DNA of 64,000 nucleotides. Source: Cystobacter fuscus (lineage in GTDB: Bacteria > Myxococcota > Myxococcia > Myxococcales > Myxococcaceae). Shown in pieces: positions 45,157 through 55,301 of the stretch. Position 1 is the stretch's first letter; each line of letters opens with the position of its first letter. The stretch covers positions 8,494,001 through 8,558,000 of the forward strand of contig NZ_CP022098.1 of the NCBI RefSeq assembly GCF_002305875.1, in the 5' to 3' direction. The notes beneath the pieces were generated by a model. It saw nothing but the letters and a program-made list of their open reading frames with translations. It did no database searches and was not told the DNA's origin. Made by a program: the position numbers and the translations under genes.

Positions 45157-46776
45157 ATGAACCTGCCCTCGAAGATTGATGTGCTGGTGGTCGGATTCGG
45201 CCCGGTGGGCGCCGTGGTGGCCAGCCTGCTCGGTGGCCATGGAGTGAGCACGCTCGTCATCGACCGCTCGCCGGAGCTGCTCACCCATCCCCGCGCCATC
45301 GCGCTCGACAACGAAGCGCTGCGCATCCTGCAGCTCGCCGGGCTCGCCGAGGACGCCTTCACCACCCTCGCGATTCCCTACGTGCGCATGCACTCGCCCT
45401 ACTGCGGCGAGTTCGCGCGCTTCAACACCAGCGGTGCCATCGATGGCCACCCGAAGCTGGTCACCTTCTTCCAGCCCGAGTTGGAGCGGGCGCTGCGGGC
45501 GAACGTCGCGCCCCACACCACCGTGCACACGGCGCTGGGCGTGGAGCTGACGGAGCTCGAGGAGCGCGGCGAGACGGTCCTCGCGAAGCTGAAGCGGTCC
45601 GACGGGAGCACGGTCTCGGTGGAAGCGGCCTACGTTGTCGGCGCGGATGGAGCCAGCTCGCGAGTACGCCGGCTCATCGGGCTGGACTTCCAGGGGCACA
45701 CCTACGCCGAGGACTGGCTGATCGTCGACGCGCGGAACGTGCCACGGCCGATCGACCACGTGGAGTTCCTGTGCGACCCGCGACGGCCCACACCGCACAT
45801 GGTGGCGCCGGGTGGGCGCGAACGCTGGGAGTTCATGCTGCGACCGGGCGAATCGCCCGAGGAGATCGCGACCGACGAGAGCATCCGGCGCCTGCTCTCA
45901 CGCTGGGGCCGGGCTGAAGACATGGTGCTCGAGCGCAAGGCCGTCTACCGCTTCCACGCGCGCGTGGCCGACGCCTTCCGCCGTGGCCGCGTGTTCCTGG
46001 CGGGCGACGCCGCCCACATCACGCCGCCCTTCGTGGGCCAGGGCCTGGTCGCGGGCCTGCGCGATGCGGCCAACCTTGCCTGGAAGCTCGCGTGGGTGCT
46101 GCGAAACCACGCCGCACCGTCGATTCTCGACAGCTACGACACCGAGCGCCGGCCGCATGCGAAGACCATGATCGCCATGGCCAGACGGATGGGCAGGCTG
46201 GTGATGCCAGGCAACGCCGCCGTCGCGATATCGACGCACGGCCTGATGAGGCTGAGCCGGCTCATACCGCCGCTGAGCGGCTACCTCGAGAATCTGGGCT
46301 TCAAACCCAGGAACCGCTTCGCGCGCGGGCTGTTCGTGGAGGGGCGCACGTCCTCGAACCTCGTCCGCGGCGGAGTGCTGCCCCAGGGATGGCTGCGCGG
46401 TGCCGATGGTTCGACGCGGTTGAGCGACGACGTGTTCGGCCCCTCGCTGACGCTGATCGGCTTCGGCCTGGACACCAGCGAGCGGCTCGACGCGGCGACA
46501 CGGGCCGACTTCGCCGCTTCCGGTGGCAGGGTCGTGCAGATCCGCCATCGCGGCCAGCGCCTGCATCGAGCGGCGCACGGCGACTCCTGGGAGGACCTGC
46601 ACGAAGCGCTGATTCCAGGCGCGGCCCCCTTCGGTTGGGCGGCGCTCGTACGCCCGGACCGCACCGTGCTGCACGACGGCCCGGTGAGCGAGGTGAATCG
46701 CCTCGTGCGCGAAGCACTCGTTCTGCTCGGTGCGCCACGAGCAGCCGACGCTGCCCCCGCCCTCCCCGCCGCATGA
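45157..46776 (+). CDS. mhpA: FAD-dependent aromatic hydroxylase (MhpA-like)
   Basis: 539 residues. GGAGG lies 7 bp before ATG 45157. FAD motifs are VVGFGPVGAVVASLLGGHG (GxGxxG), VVGADGASSRVR (DG) and RVFLAGDAAHITPPFVGQGL (GD). Overall it resembles 3-(3-hydroxyphenyl)propionate hydroxylase, which adds an ortho hydroxyl with NADH and oxygen. The following ring-cleavage and hydrolase genes support a phenolic acid substrate. Gene symbol by similarity only; the exact substrate is open. Confidence 0.82.
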   Translation: MNLPSKIDVLVVGFGPVGAVVASLLGGHGVSTLVIDRSPELLTHPRAIALDNEALRILQLAGLAEDAFTTLAIPYVRMHSPYCGEFARFNTSGAIDGHPKLVTFFQPELERALRANVAPHTTVHTALGVELTELEERGETVLAKLKRSDGSTVSVEAAYVVGADGASSRVRRLIGLDFQGHTYAEDWLIVDARNVPRPIDHVEFLCDPRRPTPHMVAPGGRERWEFMLRPGESPEEIATDESIRRLLSRWGRAEDMVLERKAVYRFHARVADAFRRGRVFLAGDAAHITPPFVGQGLVAGLRDAANLAWKLAWVLRNHAAPSILDSYDTERRPHAKTMIAMARRMGRLVMPGNAAVAISTHGLMRLSRLIPPLSGYLENLGFKPRNRFARGLFVEGRTSSNLVRGGVLPQGWLRGADGSTRLSDDVFGPSLTLIGFGLDTSERLDAATRADFAASGGRVVQIRHRGQRLHRAAHGDSWEDLHEALIPGAAPFGWAALVRPDRTVLHDGPVSEVNRLVREALVLLGAPRAADAAPALPAA

Positions 46777-46793
46777 ATGCTGGAGCGATTCCC

Positions 46794-47867
46794 ATGTCGA
46801 GACTTCTGACCCCCCACCCAGCCCGTCATCCCAACCCGACGGTGAAGGCCCAGGCACTCGCCTATTTGATGTTCGAGCGTCCCGATCTCGAACTCACCGA
46901 GCGATTCCTCACTGACTTCGGCCTGCGCGTGGCGGCGCGCACGAACGAAGCGCTGTTCCTGCGCGGCACGGCCCCCACGCCGTTCTGCTATGTCGCACTC
47001 CGAGGCAACGAACCGCGCTTCGTCGGCTTCGGCCTGCGCTTGGGCTCGCGCGAGGATCTGGAAAAGCTCGCGGCGCTGCCGGGCGCCTCGGAGATCGAGC
47101 CAATGCCCTGGCCGGGCGGCGGTGAGCGCATCCTCCTGACGGATCCTTCCGGATTCACGGTGCACGCCGTGTTCGGCATGGCCGAGGCCGCGGCACTGCC
47201 GCACCGGGCGCCGGTACGGCTCAACTTCGCGGACGAGCGGCCACGCATCAACGACACGCAGCGGCCCCCCCTCTCTCCGCCGGAAGTCATCCGCCTGGGC
47301 CACGTGGTGCTCGAAGTGGCGGACTACCAGGCGACCGCCGACTGGTACACGCGGCACTTCGGCTTCATCCCCTCCGACGTGCAGGTTCTGCCGGATGGCT
47401 CGCCGGCCGTCGCCTTCCTGCGCCTGGATCTCGGCGACCGTCCGGCCGACCATCACACGCTGGCCCTGGCACAGGGCGTGGTGCCGACCTACAGCCACAG
47501 CGCCTACGAAGTCGTGGACGCGGACGCCGTCGGCATGGGGCAGCGTGTGCTGCGCGACAGGGGTTGGAGACATGCCTGGGGCATCGGCCGCCACATCCTC
47601 GGCAGCCAGATCTTCGACTACTGGCACGATCCCCACGGCGACAAGCATGAGCACTACACCGACGGCGATCTCTTCACCGCCGACGTGGCCACTGGCGTAC
47701 ACCCGACCTCGCGCGACGCAATGGCGCAATGGGGCCAGCCGATGCCGCGCGGCTTCACCCAACCCAAGCTCACGCCAGCGACGCTCATCCGGGCCCTGCG
47801 CCACTTGCGCCGCAGCCCGGACCTGAGCATCGGCAAGCTGCGCACACTGGCGCGTCTGTTTGGCTAG
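46794..47867 (+). CDS. extradiol ring-cleavage dioxygenase (VOC family)
   Basis: 357 residues. Two VOC halves: an N-terminal half starting AYLMFERPDLELTERFLTDF and a C-terminal half with iron ligands His in RLGHVVLEVADY, His in YSHSAYEV, and Glu near KHEHYTDGD. FDYWHDPHGD is typical of type I extradiol dioxygenases that open catechols next to the diol. ATG 46794 has GGAGCG upstream; an ATG at 46773 overlapping the previous stop is possible. Confidence 0.8.
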   Translation: MSRLLTPHPARHPNPTVKAQALAYLMFERPDLELTERFLTDFGLRVAARTNEALFLRGTAPTPFCYVALRGNEPRFVGFGLRLGSREDLEKLAALPGASEIEPMPWPGGGERILLTDPSGFTVHAVFGMAEAAALPHRAPVRLNFADERPRINDTQRPPLSPPEVIRLGHVVLEVADYQATADWYTRHFGFIPSDVQVLPDGSPAVAFLRLDLGDRPADHHTLALAQGVVPTYSHSAYEVVDADAVGMGQRVLRDRGWRHAWGIGRHILGSQIFDYWHDPHGDKHEHYTDGDLFTADVATGVHPTSRDAMAQWGQPMPRGFTQPKLTPATLIRALRHLRRSPDLSIGKLRTLARLFG

Positions 47868-47888
47868 ACATCTTCGAGGAATACCATC

Positions 47889-48854
47889 ATGGCATTGAAT
47901 GTCGTGCACTTCGAGCAGCAGGGCCGCGCCCGGTGGGGCGTGATACGCGAGAACCGGATCACTCCGGTTCCGGCCGACTTCACGACCACGGGTGACTTCA
48001 TCCGCGGCACGAGCATCGGCGAGCTCTCCACGCTTTCGGGTCCGAGCCTCGCCGAGACAGAGGTCAAGCTGCTTTCGCCGGTGACGCGCAACCAGCAGTT
48101 CGTCTGCCAGGGCGCGAACTACCGGCAGCACATGATCGAGTCTGGCATGGATCCGCACGCCAAGACCTTCAACATGATCTTCACCAAGGCACAGAGCTGC
48201 ATCGTGCCCGCGAACAGCGAACTGGTGAAGCCCTCGCACGTGCGGTTCCTGGACTATGAAATCGAGCTGGGCCTGGTCCTCAAGCGAGAGCTCAACCGCG
48301 GAGTCGTGGTGACCCGGACGAACCTTCACGAGTTCATCGCCGGCATCGTCATCGTCAACGACTACTCGGCGCGCGACGTGCAGATTCCGCAGATGCAGTT
48401 CTACAAGGGGAAGAGCTACCGCACCTTTGGACCGGTCGGCCCCTACCTGTGCCTGCTGGAGGCCCAGGACATCCCTCAGCTCGAGAAGCTCCAGCTCACG
48501 CTCACGGTCAACGGAGAGGTACGGCAACAGGACTCCACCGCCAACCTCGTGTTCGGCCCGGCGGAGACGCTCACCGAGCTCTCGGGCCTGCAGGACTTCC
48601 TCGCCGGGGACTTGATCGCCACCGGGACGCCAGCCGGTTGCGCGCTCTCCATCCCCTCCCCCGCCATGCAGCGCATGGGAGTCCTGCTTTCGGAAAAGAA
48701 GAAGTGGGAGCTCTTCATGAAGGCACAGGCGCGGAGGACCCAGTACTTGAAGGCGGGCGACGTGGTCGAGTCACGCATCGTCAGCCGGGACGGCGCCATC
48801 AACCTCGGTGTGCAGCGCAACCGTGTGGTGGACGAGTCACAGGGAGTTCACTGA
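47889..48854 (+). CDS. fumarylacetoacetate hydrolase family protein
   Basis: 321 residues. The FAH core is VCQGANYRQHMIESG, then FLDYEIELGLVL (metal Glu-x-Glu), VNDYSARDVQ, KSYRTFGPVGPYL and DLIATGTPAGCAL. The family splits C-C bonds in ring-fission products or decarboxylates/isomerises 2-hydroxymuconate-type acids. In this operon it would act after the dioxygenase. Two TFG-PVGP and GTPAG motifs bind substrate. Gap to the previous gene is 21 bp. Confidence 0.87.
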   Translation: MALNVVHFEQQGRARWGVIRENRITPVPADFTTTGDFIRGTSIGELSTLSGPSLAETEVKLLSPVTRNQQFVCQGANYRQHMIESGMDPHAKTFNMIFTKAQSCIVPANSELVKPSHVRFLDYEIELGLVLKRELNRGVVVTRTNLHEFIAGIVIVNDYSARDVQIPQMQFYKGKSYRTFGPVGPYLCLLEAQDIPQLEKLQLTLTVNGEVRQQDSTANLVFGPAETLTELSGLQDFLAGDLIATGTPAGCALSIPSPAMQRMGVLLSEKKKWELFMKAQARRTQYLKAGDVVESRIVSRDGAINLGVQRNRVVDESQGVH

Positions 48855-49876
48855 TGCGACATTCATTTCCCCGCCTACTGTTCACGTTGCTCCTGGCCAG
48901 TTGCTCCGCCTGTGATACCTACGTCGACAGCAAGATTCGTCAGGGGCTGGAGCAGGCGAACGCACCCGTAGATCTCGGTCCCGGCCTCCATCTCGTGCTG
49001 TGCGGAACCGGAACGCCACAGGCCGACGAGACGCACTTGCCTTCCTGTCTGGCGATCGTCGCCGGGGATCAACTCCTGGTCTTCGATGCGGGCGAGGGCA
49101 CCAGCCGCAGTCTGAATCTGCTGGGCTTGCACACGCACGAAGTCGATGCGGTGTTCATCACCCATTGGCATTCAGATCACTTCGGGGGACTCGACATGCT
49201 CATCAACGACTCCTGGATCTACGGTCGGAAGACCGCGCTGCCGGTCTACGGGCCGCGAGGAGTCCAGCAGGTGCTCACCGGGCTCGCGCAGGCCTACAGC
49301 ATCGATCTCGGCTTCCGCGCGGCCGGTCGTCCGGATCAACTGCGGGCAGAAGACGCCGCCGCCACCGCGCACGAGGTAGAACCCACCGCACACGGCGAAC
49401 TCCGAGAGATCTACCGGGCGGGCGACGTTCGCGTCAGCGCCTTTCTCGTCGAGCACGAGCCCGTCTCACCAGCGTTGGGCTACCGCATCGACTACGCGGG
49501 CCAGAGCATCGTCATCTCGGGCGATACCAAGGTGTCCCCGCATGTCGCCACGGCTGCCGCGGGTGCGGACATCCTCGTCCACGAAGCCTTGTGCCGTACG
49601 CTGATTGATCGCGTGCTCGAGGTCAGCAAGCGGGAGGGTTACACCGGACAAGCCCGGCACACCGAGGAAATCATCCACTACCACGCGGACACACTCGAGC
49701 TGGCGAAGCTGGCTGAAAGCGCCGGAGTGAAGACGCTGGTCCTGACCCACTTGATTCCCAGCCCGTCGAACTGGCTCGCCGAGAAAGTCTTCGAACGCGG
49801 CATGAGCGAGCACTATCACGGACGCGTCGTGGTGGGCCGGGACCGGCTGCGCATCAGCCTGCCGCCGAAGCCCTGA
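48854..49876 (+). CDS. secreted metallo-beta-lactamase-fold hydrolase
   Basis: 340 residues. ATG overlaps the previous stop (TGATG). A signal or lipoprotein leader RLLFTLLLASCSAC begins the protein. The metal motif THWHSDHFGGLDML is intact (HxHxDH), followed by EHEPVSPALGYRI, SGDTKVSPH and VLTHLIPSP, as in arylsulfatase/RNase Z-type members (GTGTPQADETHLPSC near the start is RNase Z-like). It may hydrolyse an ester or sulfate outside the cell to release the aromatic substrate of the operon (inference). Confidence 0.8.
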   Translation: MRHSFPRLLFTLLLASCSACDTYVDSKIRQGLEQANAPVDLGPGLHLVLCGTGTPQADETHLPSCLAIVAGDQLLVFDAGEGTSRSLNLLGLHTHEVDAVFITHWHSDHFGGLDMLINDSWIYGRKTALPVYGPRGVQQVLTGLAQAYSIDLGFRAAGRPDQLRAEDAAATAHEVEPTAHGELREIYRAGDVRVSAFLVEHEPVSPALGYRIDYAGQSIVISGDTKVSPHVATAAAGADILVHEALCRTLIDRVLEVSKREGYTGQARHTEEIIHYHADTLELAKLAESAGVKTLVLTHLIPSPSNWLAEKVFERGMSEHYHGRVVVGRDRLRISLPPKP

Positions 49877-49938
49877 AGAACACGAAAAGCAGGGTCTCGG
49901 GCCTCCCCACGCCGGGGCGACAAGAGCGCCGCTCCTGC

Positions 49939-50964
49939 TCAGACGGAGGATTGACCCACGCCCACCTCGAACACCGAAGCGGAGAGCTCATTCACCGAGA
50001 GCTTCACGTCCAGGAAGTGGGCGAACGTTTCAAGCTGCGTCCGAGCGTGTCCATCCAGCGGCAGGGTCCGGAACGAGCCGCCGCGCGCCAGCGCCAGCAG
50101 CAACATGAGCTGATCACACAGATGGTGTCCCACGGGGACCCCGGCCTCCAGGTAGACCCGCGCCTCCTCCGACACCGCCGAGGCGACGGACTCCGCGGGC
50201 ACGCCCCGCTCCCCGAAGCTGGTGAACACCTCGGTGACGTGCTCGCTCTCCACCTCCAGCGACAACACGTTTCCCGGCCCGGGCGCGCGCTTCAGCTCCT
50301 CCACCCGCCGCTCCTCCTCGCTCCAGCCCAGCCTGCGCCCCACCGTCTCCAACTCCCGCTTCGCCACGTCGAAGGGCACCTGGGAGAACATCGCCGTGGC
50401 CTGCCGCCGCACCACATTCCCCCGCTCCAGCAGGTGCAGGGGCACGAGCGGCGCCGGCTGCACGCTCACGTGGAACCTGCCTCCCCCGGCGGGGAAGAAC
50501 CCGGGCCGCTCCAGCGTGGCCTCCACCCCCGGCCCCATCCGCCGCACCAGCGGCAGGTACGCCTTGGCCAGGAAGTCGAACGGCGGCGCCGCCGGGTTGT
50601 GCGTCCCCCCCTCCAACACCAGCGTGGACGGTCCGCTCGCGCTCAAGAGCGCCGGCAACACCGTCTGCAGCACCAGCGTGGCGCTTCCCGCCGTGCCCAC
50701 CGCGAAGTGGTAGTCCCCGGGCTTCACGCTCCGGGGTCGGAACGTCAACTCCTGCGAGTGCAGCTGCGCCCCCTCCACCTCCGCGTCCCCCACCGCCGCC
50801 GCCGCCTTCACCGACGTGAGGTGCTGGCGCAACAGCCCCGGCTTGGAGCGCCCCGCGCGGATATTCACCATCTGGAAGGGCGTCCCCGTCACCAGCGCCA
50901 GCGCCAGCGACGTGCGCAGCACCTGCCCGCCGCCCTCTCCCTTCGAACCATCAATGCGAACCAT
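49939..50964 (-). CDS. rtcA: RNA 3'-terminal phosphate cyclase
   Basis: 341 residues from ATG 50964 with GGAG upstream. Opens RIDGSKGEGGGQVLRTSLAL, then GGTHNPAAPPFDFL, GRGFFPAGGG-like RPGFFPAGGGRF, and the nucleophile His in GVPVGHHLCDQLMLLLALA. RtcA makes 2',3'-cyclic phosphate ends using ATP. It lies downstream of rtcB with a 141-bp gap that contains a stem-loop. Confidence 0.95.
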   Translation of the reverse strand: MVRIDGSKGEGGGQVLRTSLALALVTGTPFQMVNIRAGRSKPGLLRQHLTSVKAAAAVGDAEVEGAQLHSQELTFRPRSVKPGDYHFAVGTAGSATLVLQTVLPALLSASGPSTLVLEGGTHNPAAPPFDFLAKAYLPLVRRMGPGVEATLERPGFFPAGGGRFHVSVQPAPLVPLHLLERGNVVRRQATAMFSQVPFDVAKRELETVGRRLGWSEEERRVEELKRAPGPGNVLSLEVESEHVTEVFTSFGERGVPAESVASAVSEEARVYLEAGVPVGHHLCDQLMLLLALARGGSFRTLPLDGHARTQLETFAHFLDVKLSVNELSASVFEVGVGQSSV

Positions 50965-51004
50965 CTCAGCTCCCTCCCTGTACTTCCCTTTGCCCGCACG
51001 TAGC

Positions 51005-51049
51005 GACGCCCGCTCCCCCATCCTACTGACCGGAAGGGAAGCGGGCGTC
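51005..51049 (-). other. stem-loop between rtcB and rtcA
   Basis: GACGCCCGCT (51005-51014) pairs with AGCGGGCGTC (51040-51049); three further C-G pairs follow after a one-base bulge. In the rtcBA transcript this could act as an attenuator or processing site, or shelter the rtcA ribosome binding site region 40 bp on. Confidence 0.5.
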
Positions 51050-51105
51050 TCGATGTCTCTATCCCCTCATGGCGTCCTCCCGGGTCCAGGGTCCGTGCTT
51101 GCCTC

Positions 51106-52341
<1,236 letters not shown>

Positions 52342-52398
52342 GGTCTGTTTCCTCGAATCGTCTGCCCGGGGTCCGTCCCGGGTCACGCGGAGGGGTAG

Positions 52399-52414
52399 AG
52401 CAGGCCGCGTGCCA
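52399..52414 (-). promoter_or_regulatory. sigma-54 promoter of rtcBA
   Basis: On the minus strand the sequence reads TGGCAC-GCGGC-CTGCT: GG at -24 and GC at -12 with the required 10-bp spacing. It lies 58 bp upstream of the rtcB start, facing rtcB. RtcR, encoded next door, has the sigma-54 contact motif GAFTGA. Confidence 0.8.
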
Positions 52415-52465
52415 GCCCACTTCCCCAGGGGAGCACCGAAACTCCGGCCTTTTTCCTATCTCCTG

Positions 52466-52482
52466 GGATAAATTCCCTATCC
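52466..52482. promoter_or_regulatory. candidate RtcR binding site
   Basis: GGATA-aattccc-TATCC is a perfect dyad ending 2 bp before the rtcR start codon, about 60 bp upstream of the -24 box of rtcBA. A partial dyad, TATC-tcctg-GGATA, overlaps it on the left (52457-52470), so two activator sites may sit side by side. Confidence 0.5.
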
Positions 52483-52484
52483 TC

Positions 52485-54104
52485 ATGGCGAAGACGCGAG
52501 TCCGCGAGACGGTGGTGTTCGGGGTGCTGGGGACCAACCTGGATGCGGGCAGGGGGCCCCGGAGGTGGGACAAGTGGCGCCCCTCGGTGGGGCTTTGTCA
52601 GCAGGAAGATCTGCTGGTGCACCGCTTCGAGCTGCTCCATCCCCCCACCCAGGTGGAGCTGGCACGCACGGTGGAGCAGGACATCCAGCAGGTCTCCCCC
52701 GAGACGCAGGTGCGTCTGACCGCCGTGGGCATCCGCAATCCGTGGGACCTGGAGGAAACCTACGGTGCCCTGCTCGACTACGCCCGCACGTACCCCTTCC
52801 AGCCCGAGCAGGAGGACTACCTCGTGCACATCACCACGGGCACGCACATCACGCAGATCAGCTTGTTCCTCCTGGTGGAGAGCCGGCACATCCCCGCGCG
52901 GCTGGTACAGACCTCGCCTCCGGCCCCCGGCCGGGACCATGGCGGGCCGGGGACACACACCCTCATCGATCTGGATTTGTCGAAGTACGACACGCTGGCG
53001 AGCCGCTTCCAGCAGGAGCAGCGCGAGGGCCTGTCCTTCCTCAAGGCGGGCATCGACACGCGCAACGCGGCCTTCAACCGGCTCATCGAGCGTATCGAGC
53101 AGGTGGCCACGAGCTCACGCGCGCCCCTGTTGCTCATGGGGCCCACTGGAGCGGGCAAGTCACAACTCGCCCGGCGCATCTACCAGCTCAAGAAGGCGCG
53201 GCGACACGTGAGCGGCCCCTTCGTGGACGTCAACTGCGCCACCCTGCGCGGCGACGGGGCCATGTCCGCCCTCTTCGGCCACGTGAAGGGGGCCTTCACC
53301 GGCGCGGTGGGAGACCGGCCGGGGCTGTTGCGCCAGGCGAACGCGGGCGTGCTCTTCCTGGATGAAATCGGCGAGCTGGGCGCGGACGAGCAGGCCATGC
53401 TCCTGCGCGCGCTCGAGGACAAGCGCTTCCTGCCGGTGGGCTCGGACAAGGAGGTGGAGAGCGACTTCCAGCTGCTGGCGGGCACCAACCGGGATCTGCT
53501 CACCGAGGTGGAGCGCGGACGCTTCCGGGAGGATCTGCTCGCGCGCATCAACCTGTGGACCTTCCGGCTGCCCGCCTTGCGCGAGCGGCCCGAGGACATC
53601 CTCCCCAACCTCCTCTATGAGATGGATCAGGCCTCGCAGGCGCTCGACACACGCGTGACGATGAACAAGGAGGCCCAGGCCCACTTCCTGCGCTTCGCCA
53701 CCTCCGCCGAGGCCCGCTGGAGCGGCAACTTCCGCGACCTCAACGCCGCCGTGCTACGCATGGCCACGCTCGCCCCCGGCGGCCGCATCACCCGCGAGGG
53801 CGTGGACGAGGAGCTGGAGCGGCTGCGCGCCGCGTGGCTCCCCACTCCGTCCGCGACCCAGCCCGTGGCGGAGGAGCTGGTGACGCGGGTGCTCGGGAAG
53901 GACAAGGCCGAGGCCCTGGACCGCTTCGACCGGGCCCAGCTCGAGGAGGTGCTCGCCGTGTGCCGCGAGGCCCGCTCCCTGTCCGACGCGGGGCGGATGC
54001 TCTTCGCCTGCTCCCGGGCACAGAAGAAGAGCGTCAACGACGCGGATCGGCTGCGCAAATACCTCGCCCGCTTCGGCCTGGAGTGGACCGGCGTACAGGC
54101 CTGA
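52485..54104 (+). CDS. rtcR: RtcR, CARF-domain sigma-54 activator of RNA repair
   Basis: 539 residues. The N-terminal CARF-type domain (VVFGVLGTNLDAG, LLHPPTQVELARTVEQDI, YLVHITTGTHITQISLFLL) senses RNA ends or oligonucleotides. The AAA+ part has Walker A GPTGAGKS (about 219-226), GAFTGA, Walker B VLFLDEIGEL, and RFREDLLARINLW. A C-terminal helix-turn-helix-like region (LEEVLAVCREARSLSDAGRM) binds DNA. It activates rtcBA when RNA damage products appear. Confidence 0.95.
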   Translation: MAKTRVRETVVFGVLGTNLDAGRGPRRWDKWRPSVGLCQQEDLLVHRFELLHPPTQVELARTVEQDIQQVSPETQVRLTAVGIRNPWDLEETYGALLDYARTYPFQPEQEDYLVHITTGTHITQISLFLLVESRHIPARLVQTSPPAPGRDHGGPGTHTLIDLDLSKYDTLASRFQQEQREGLSFLKAGIDTRNAAFNRLIERIEQVATSSRAPLLLMGPTGAGKSQLARRIYQLKKARRHVSGPFVDVNCATLRGDGAMSALFGHVKGAFTGAVGDRPGLLRQANAGVLFLDEIGELGADEQAMLLRALEDKRFLPVGSDKEVESDFQLLAGTNRDLLTEVERGRFREDLLARINLWTFRLPALRERPEDILPNLLYEMDQASQALDTRVTMNKEAQAHFLRFATSAEARWSGNFRDLNAAVLRMATLAPGGRITREGVDEELERLRAAWLPTPSATQPVAEELVTRVLGKDKAEALDRFDRAQLEEVLAVCREARSLSDAGRMLFACSRAQKKSVNDADRLRKYLARFGLEWTGVQA

Positions 54105-54294
54105 GTGAGCCACAAGGGGTCTCCCCGGAGAGATGTCCCCTGGGGGACGAATCGACCGTTCCTGGACGACGGACCCACGGGAAACCTTCCTTCACACGCT
54201 TCCCAGTCTCGCGGAAATGCCGAAATTTTCCCGGCAGCCTACACCGCCGCCGATTTGCCCCGAGGTGCGGCACCCACCAGACCAGGAGAACACC

Positions 54295-55203
54295 ATGAAG
54301 ACGCTCGTGCCGCGCGCAATGCTGTGGGTGGCTCTCGCCACGGGTTGTGGTCCGATCGAGGAAGCCGCCACCCCTTCCGAGGCAGCACCCGGGCAGGTGA
54401 CCCAGGCCATCGAGGATGACAACGGCCTGACACCCAACGGGCTCGCCTTCAACGGTCTGGCCTTCAACGGGCTCGCCTTCAACGGCCTGGCCTTCAACGG
54501 GCTCGCCTTCAACGGCCTGGCCAGTCCCCTGTTCGCCTCCTGGTTCCGGCAGCGCCCGTCCGAGTCCAACGTCTTCATGAAGTACCTGGTGCGTTGCGCC
54601 GTGCCCGAGGGTCAGAAGCGCGGCTACACGCTGGGCTCCACCACCTATGTGTGGCCGGGCGGCCTGGGGTTGGCACCGGGCTGGGCCAACGGCGCGGCGG
54701 CGACCCTGGAGGAGCAGCAGGTCGTCAGCGCGTGTCTGGCGGCCCTCACCAACAAGTATGGGCGCTCGGTCCTCCTGTCGGTGCAGGGCACCAGCGCCAG
54801 GGGGGTTCGCATCTCCACGACGAGCGGGGAGCTGGCGGAGTACTCCCTGCGCGAGGCCTGCTTCTTCGGCAACCTCTTCAATGGAGCCGGCCTGTTCGTC
54901 GGCAACGACCAGGGCATGCTGGACGGCAACCAGTCGAGCCTGCGCGCGTGCGCGCTGATGGGAAAGAAGGAGTGCGCACCCCTCGTGCACGTCGGCAGCT
55001 GCCATGCGGTCTGCCAGCACGACGCCACGGGGACCTACTTCACGCGGTGCACCCGCGGCGGCGTCACCTACCACGCGCTCAGCACCCGGCTGCGCCCCCA
55101 GGACATCTACACCTGTGGGGATGGGCGCTGCCAGTTCCCGGAGACCTGCGCCAGAAACAACGCGGGTCCCTCCTGCAAGCAGGACTGCGGCACCTGCGAT
55201 TGA
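54295..55203 (+). CDS. lipoprotein with NGLAF pentapeptide repeats
   Basis: 302 residues. AGGAGAA precedes ATG 54295; lipobox ATG-C18. Residues 43-77 hold seven five-residue units with consensus N-G-L-A-F (first N-G-L-T-P, last N-G-L-A-S), from 15-bp DNA repeats at 54421-54525. The rest (YVWPGGLGLAPGWANG, LREACFFGNLFNG) is Gly/Asn-rich and ends in a Cys-rich tail, CGDGRCQFPETCARN then CKQDCGTCD, like a short EGF/disulfide knot. Such NGL repeats are common in myxobacterial surface lipoproteins; function unknown. Confidence 0.75.
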   Translation: MKTLVPRAMLWVALATGCGPIEEAATPSEAAPGQVTQAIEDDNGLTPNGLAFNGLAFNGLAFNGLAFNGLAFNGLASPLFASWFRQRPSESNVFMKYLVRCAVPEGQKRGYTLGSTTYVWPGGLGLAPGWANGAAATLEEQQVVSACLAALTNKYGRSVLLSVQGTSARGVRISTTSGELAEYSLREACFFGNLFNGAGLFVGNDQGMLDGNQSSLRACALMGKKECAPLVHVGSCHAVCQHDATGTYFTRCTRGGVTYHALSTRLRPQDIYTCGDGRCQFPETCARNNAGPSCKQDCGTCD

Positions 55204-55209
55204 CGCGAG

Positions 55210-55226
55210 CGCTCCCCTCGGGAGCG
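55210..55226 (+). terminator. stem-loop after the NGLAF lipoprotein gene
   Basis: CGCTCCC-CTC-GGGAGCG, a 7-bp stem with a 3-nt loop 6 bp after the stop codon. Confidence 0.5.
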
Positions 55227-55301
55227 ACCCAGGAAAATTCCGCCACGAGCCAGCGACGAGGATCTTAGGCGGGGGCCGCATCCCTTATAGGATGCCCCCC
55301 G

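Noticed and set aside
54135-54148. terminator after rtcR (GTCCCC/GGGGAC)
   Set aside because: The loop would be only two bases; a shortened 5-bp stem is weak.
54421-54525. CRISPR-like short repeat array
   Set aside because: The 15-bp repeats are contiguous without spacers and in frame within a lipoprotein gene.
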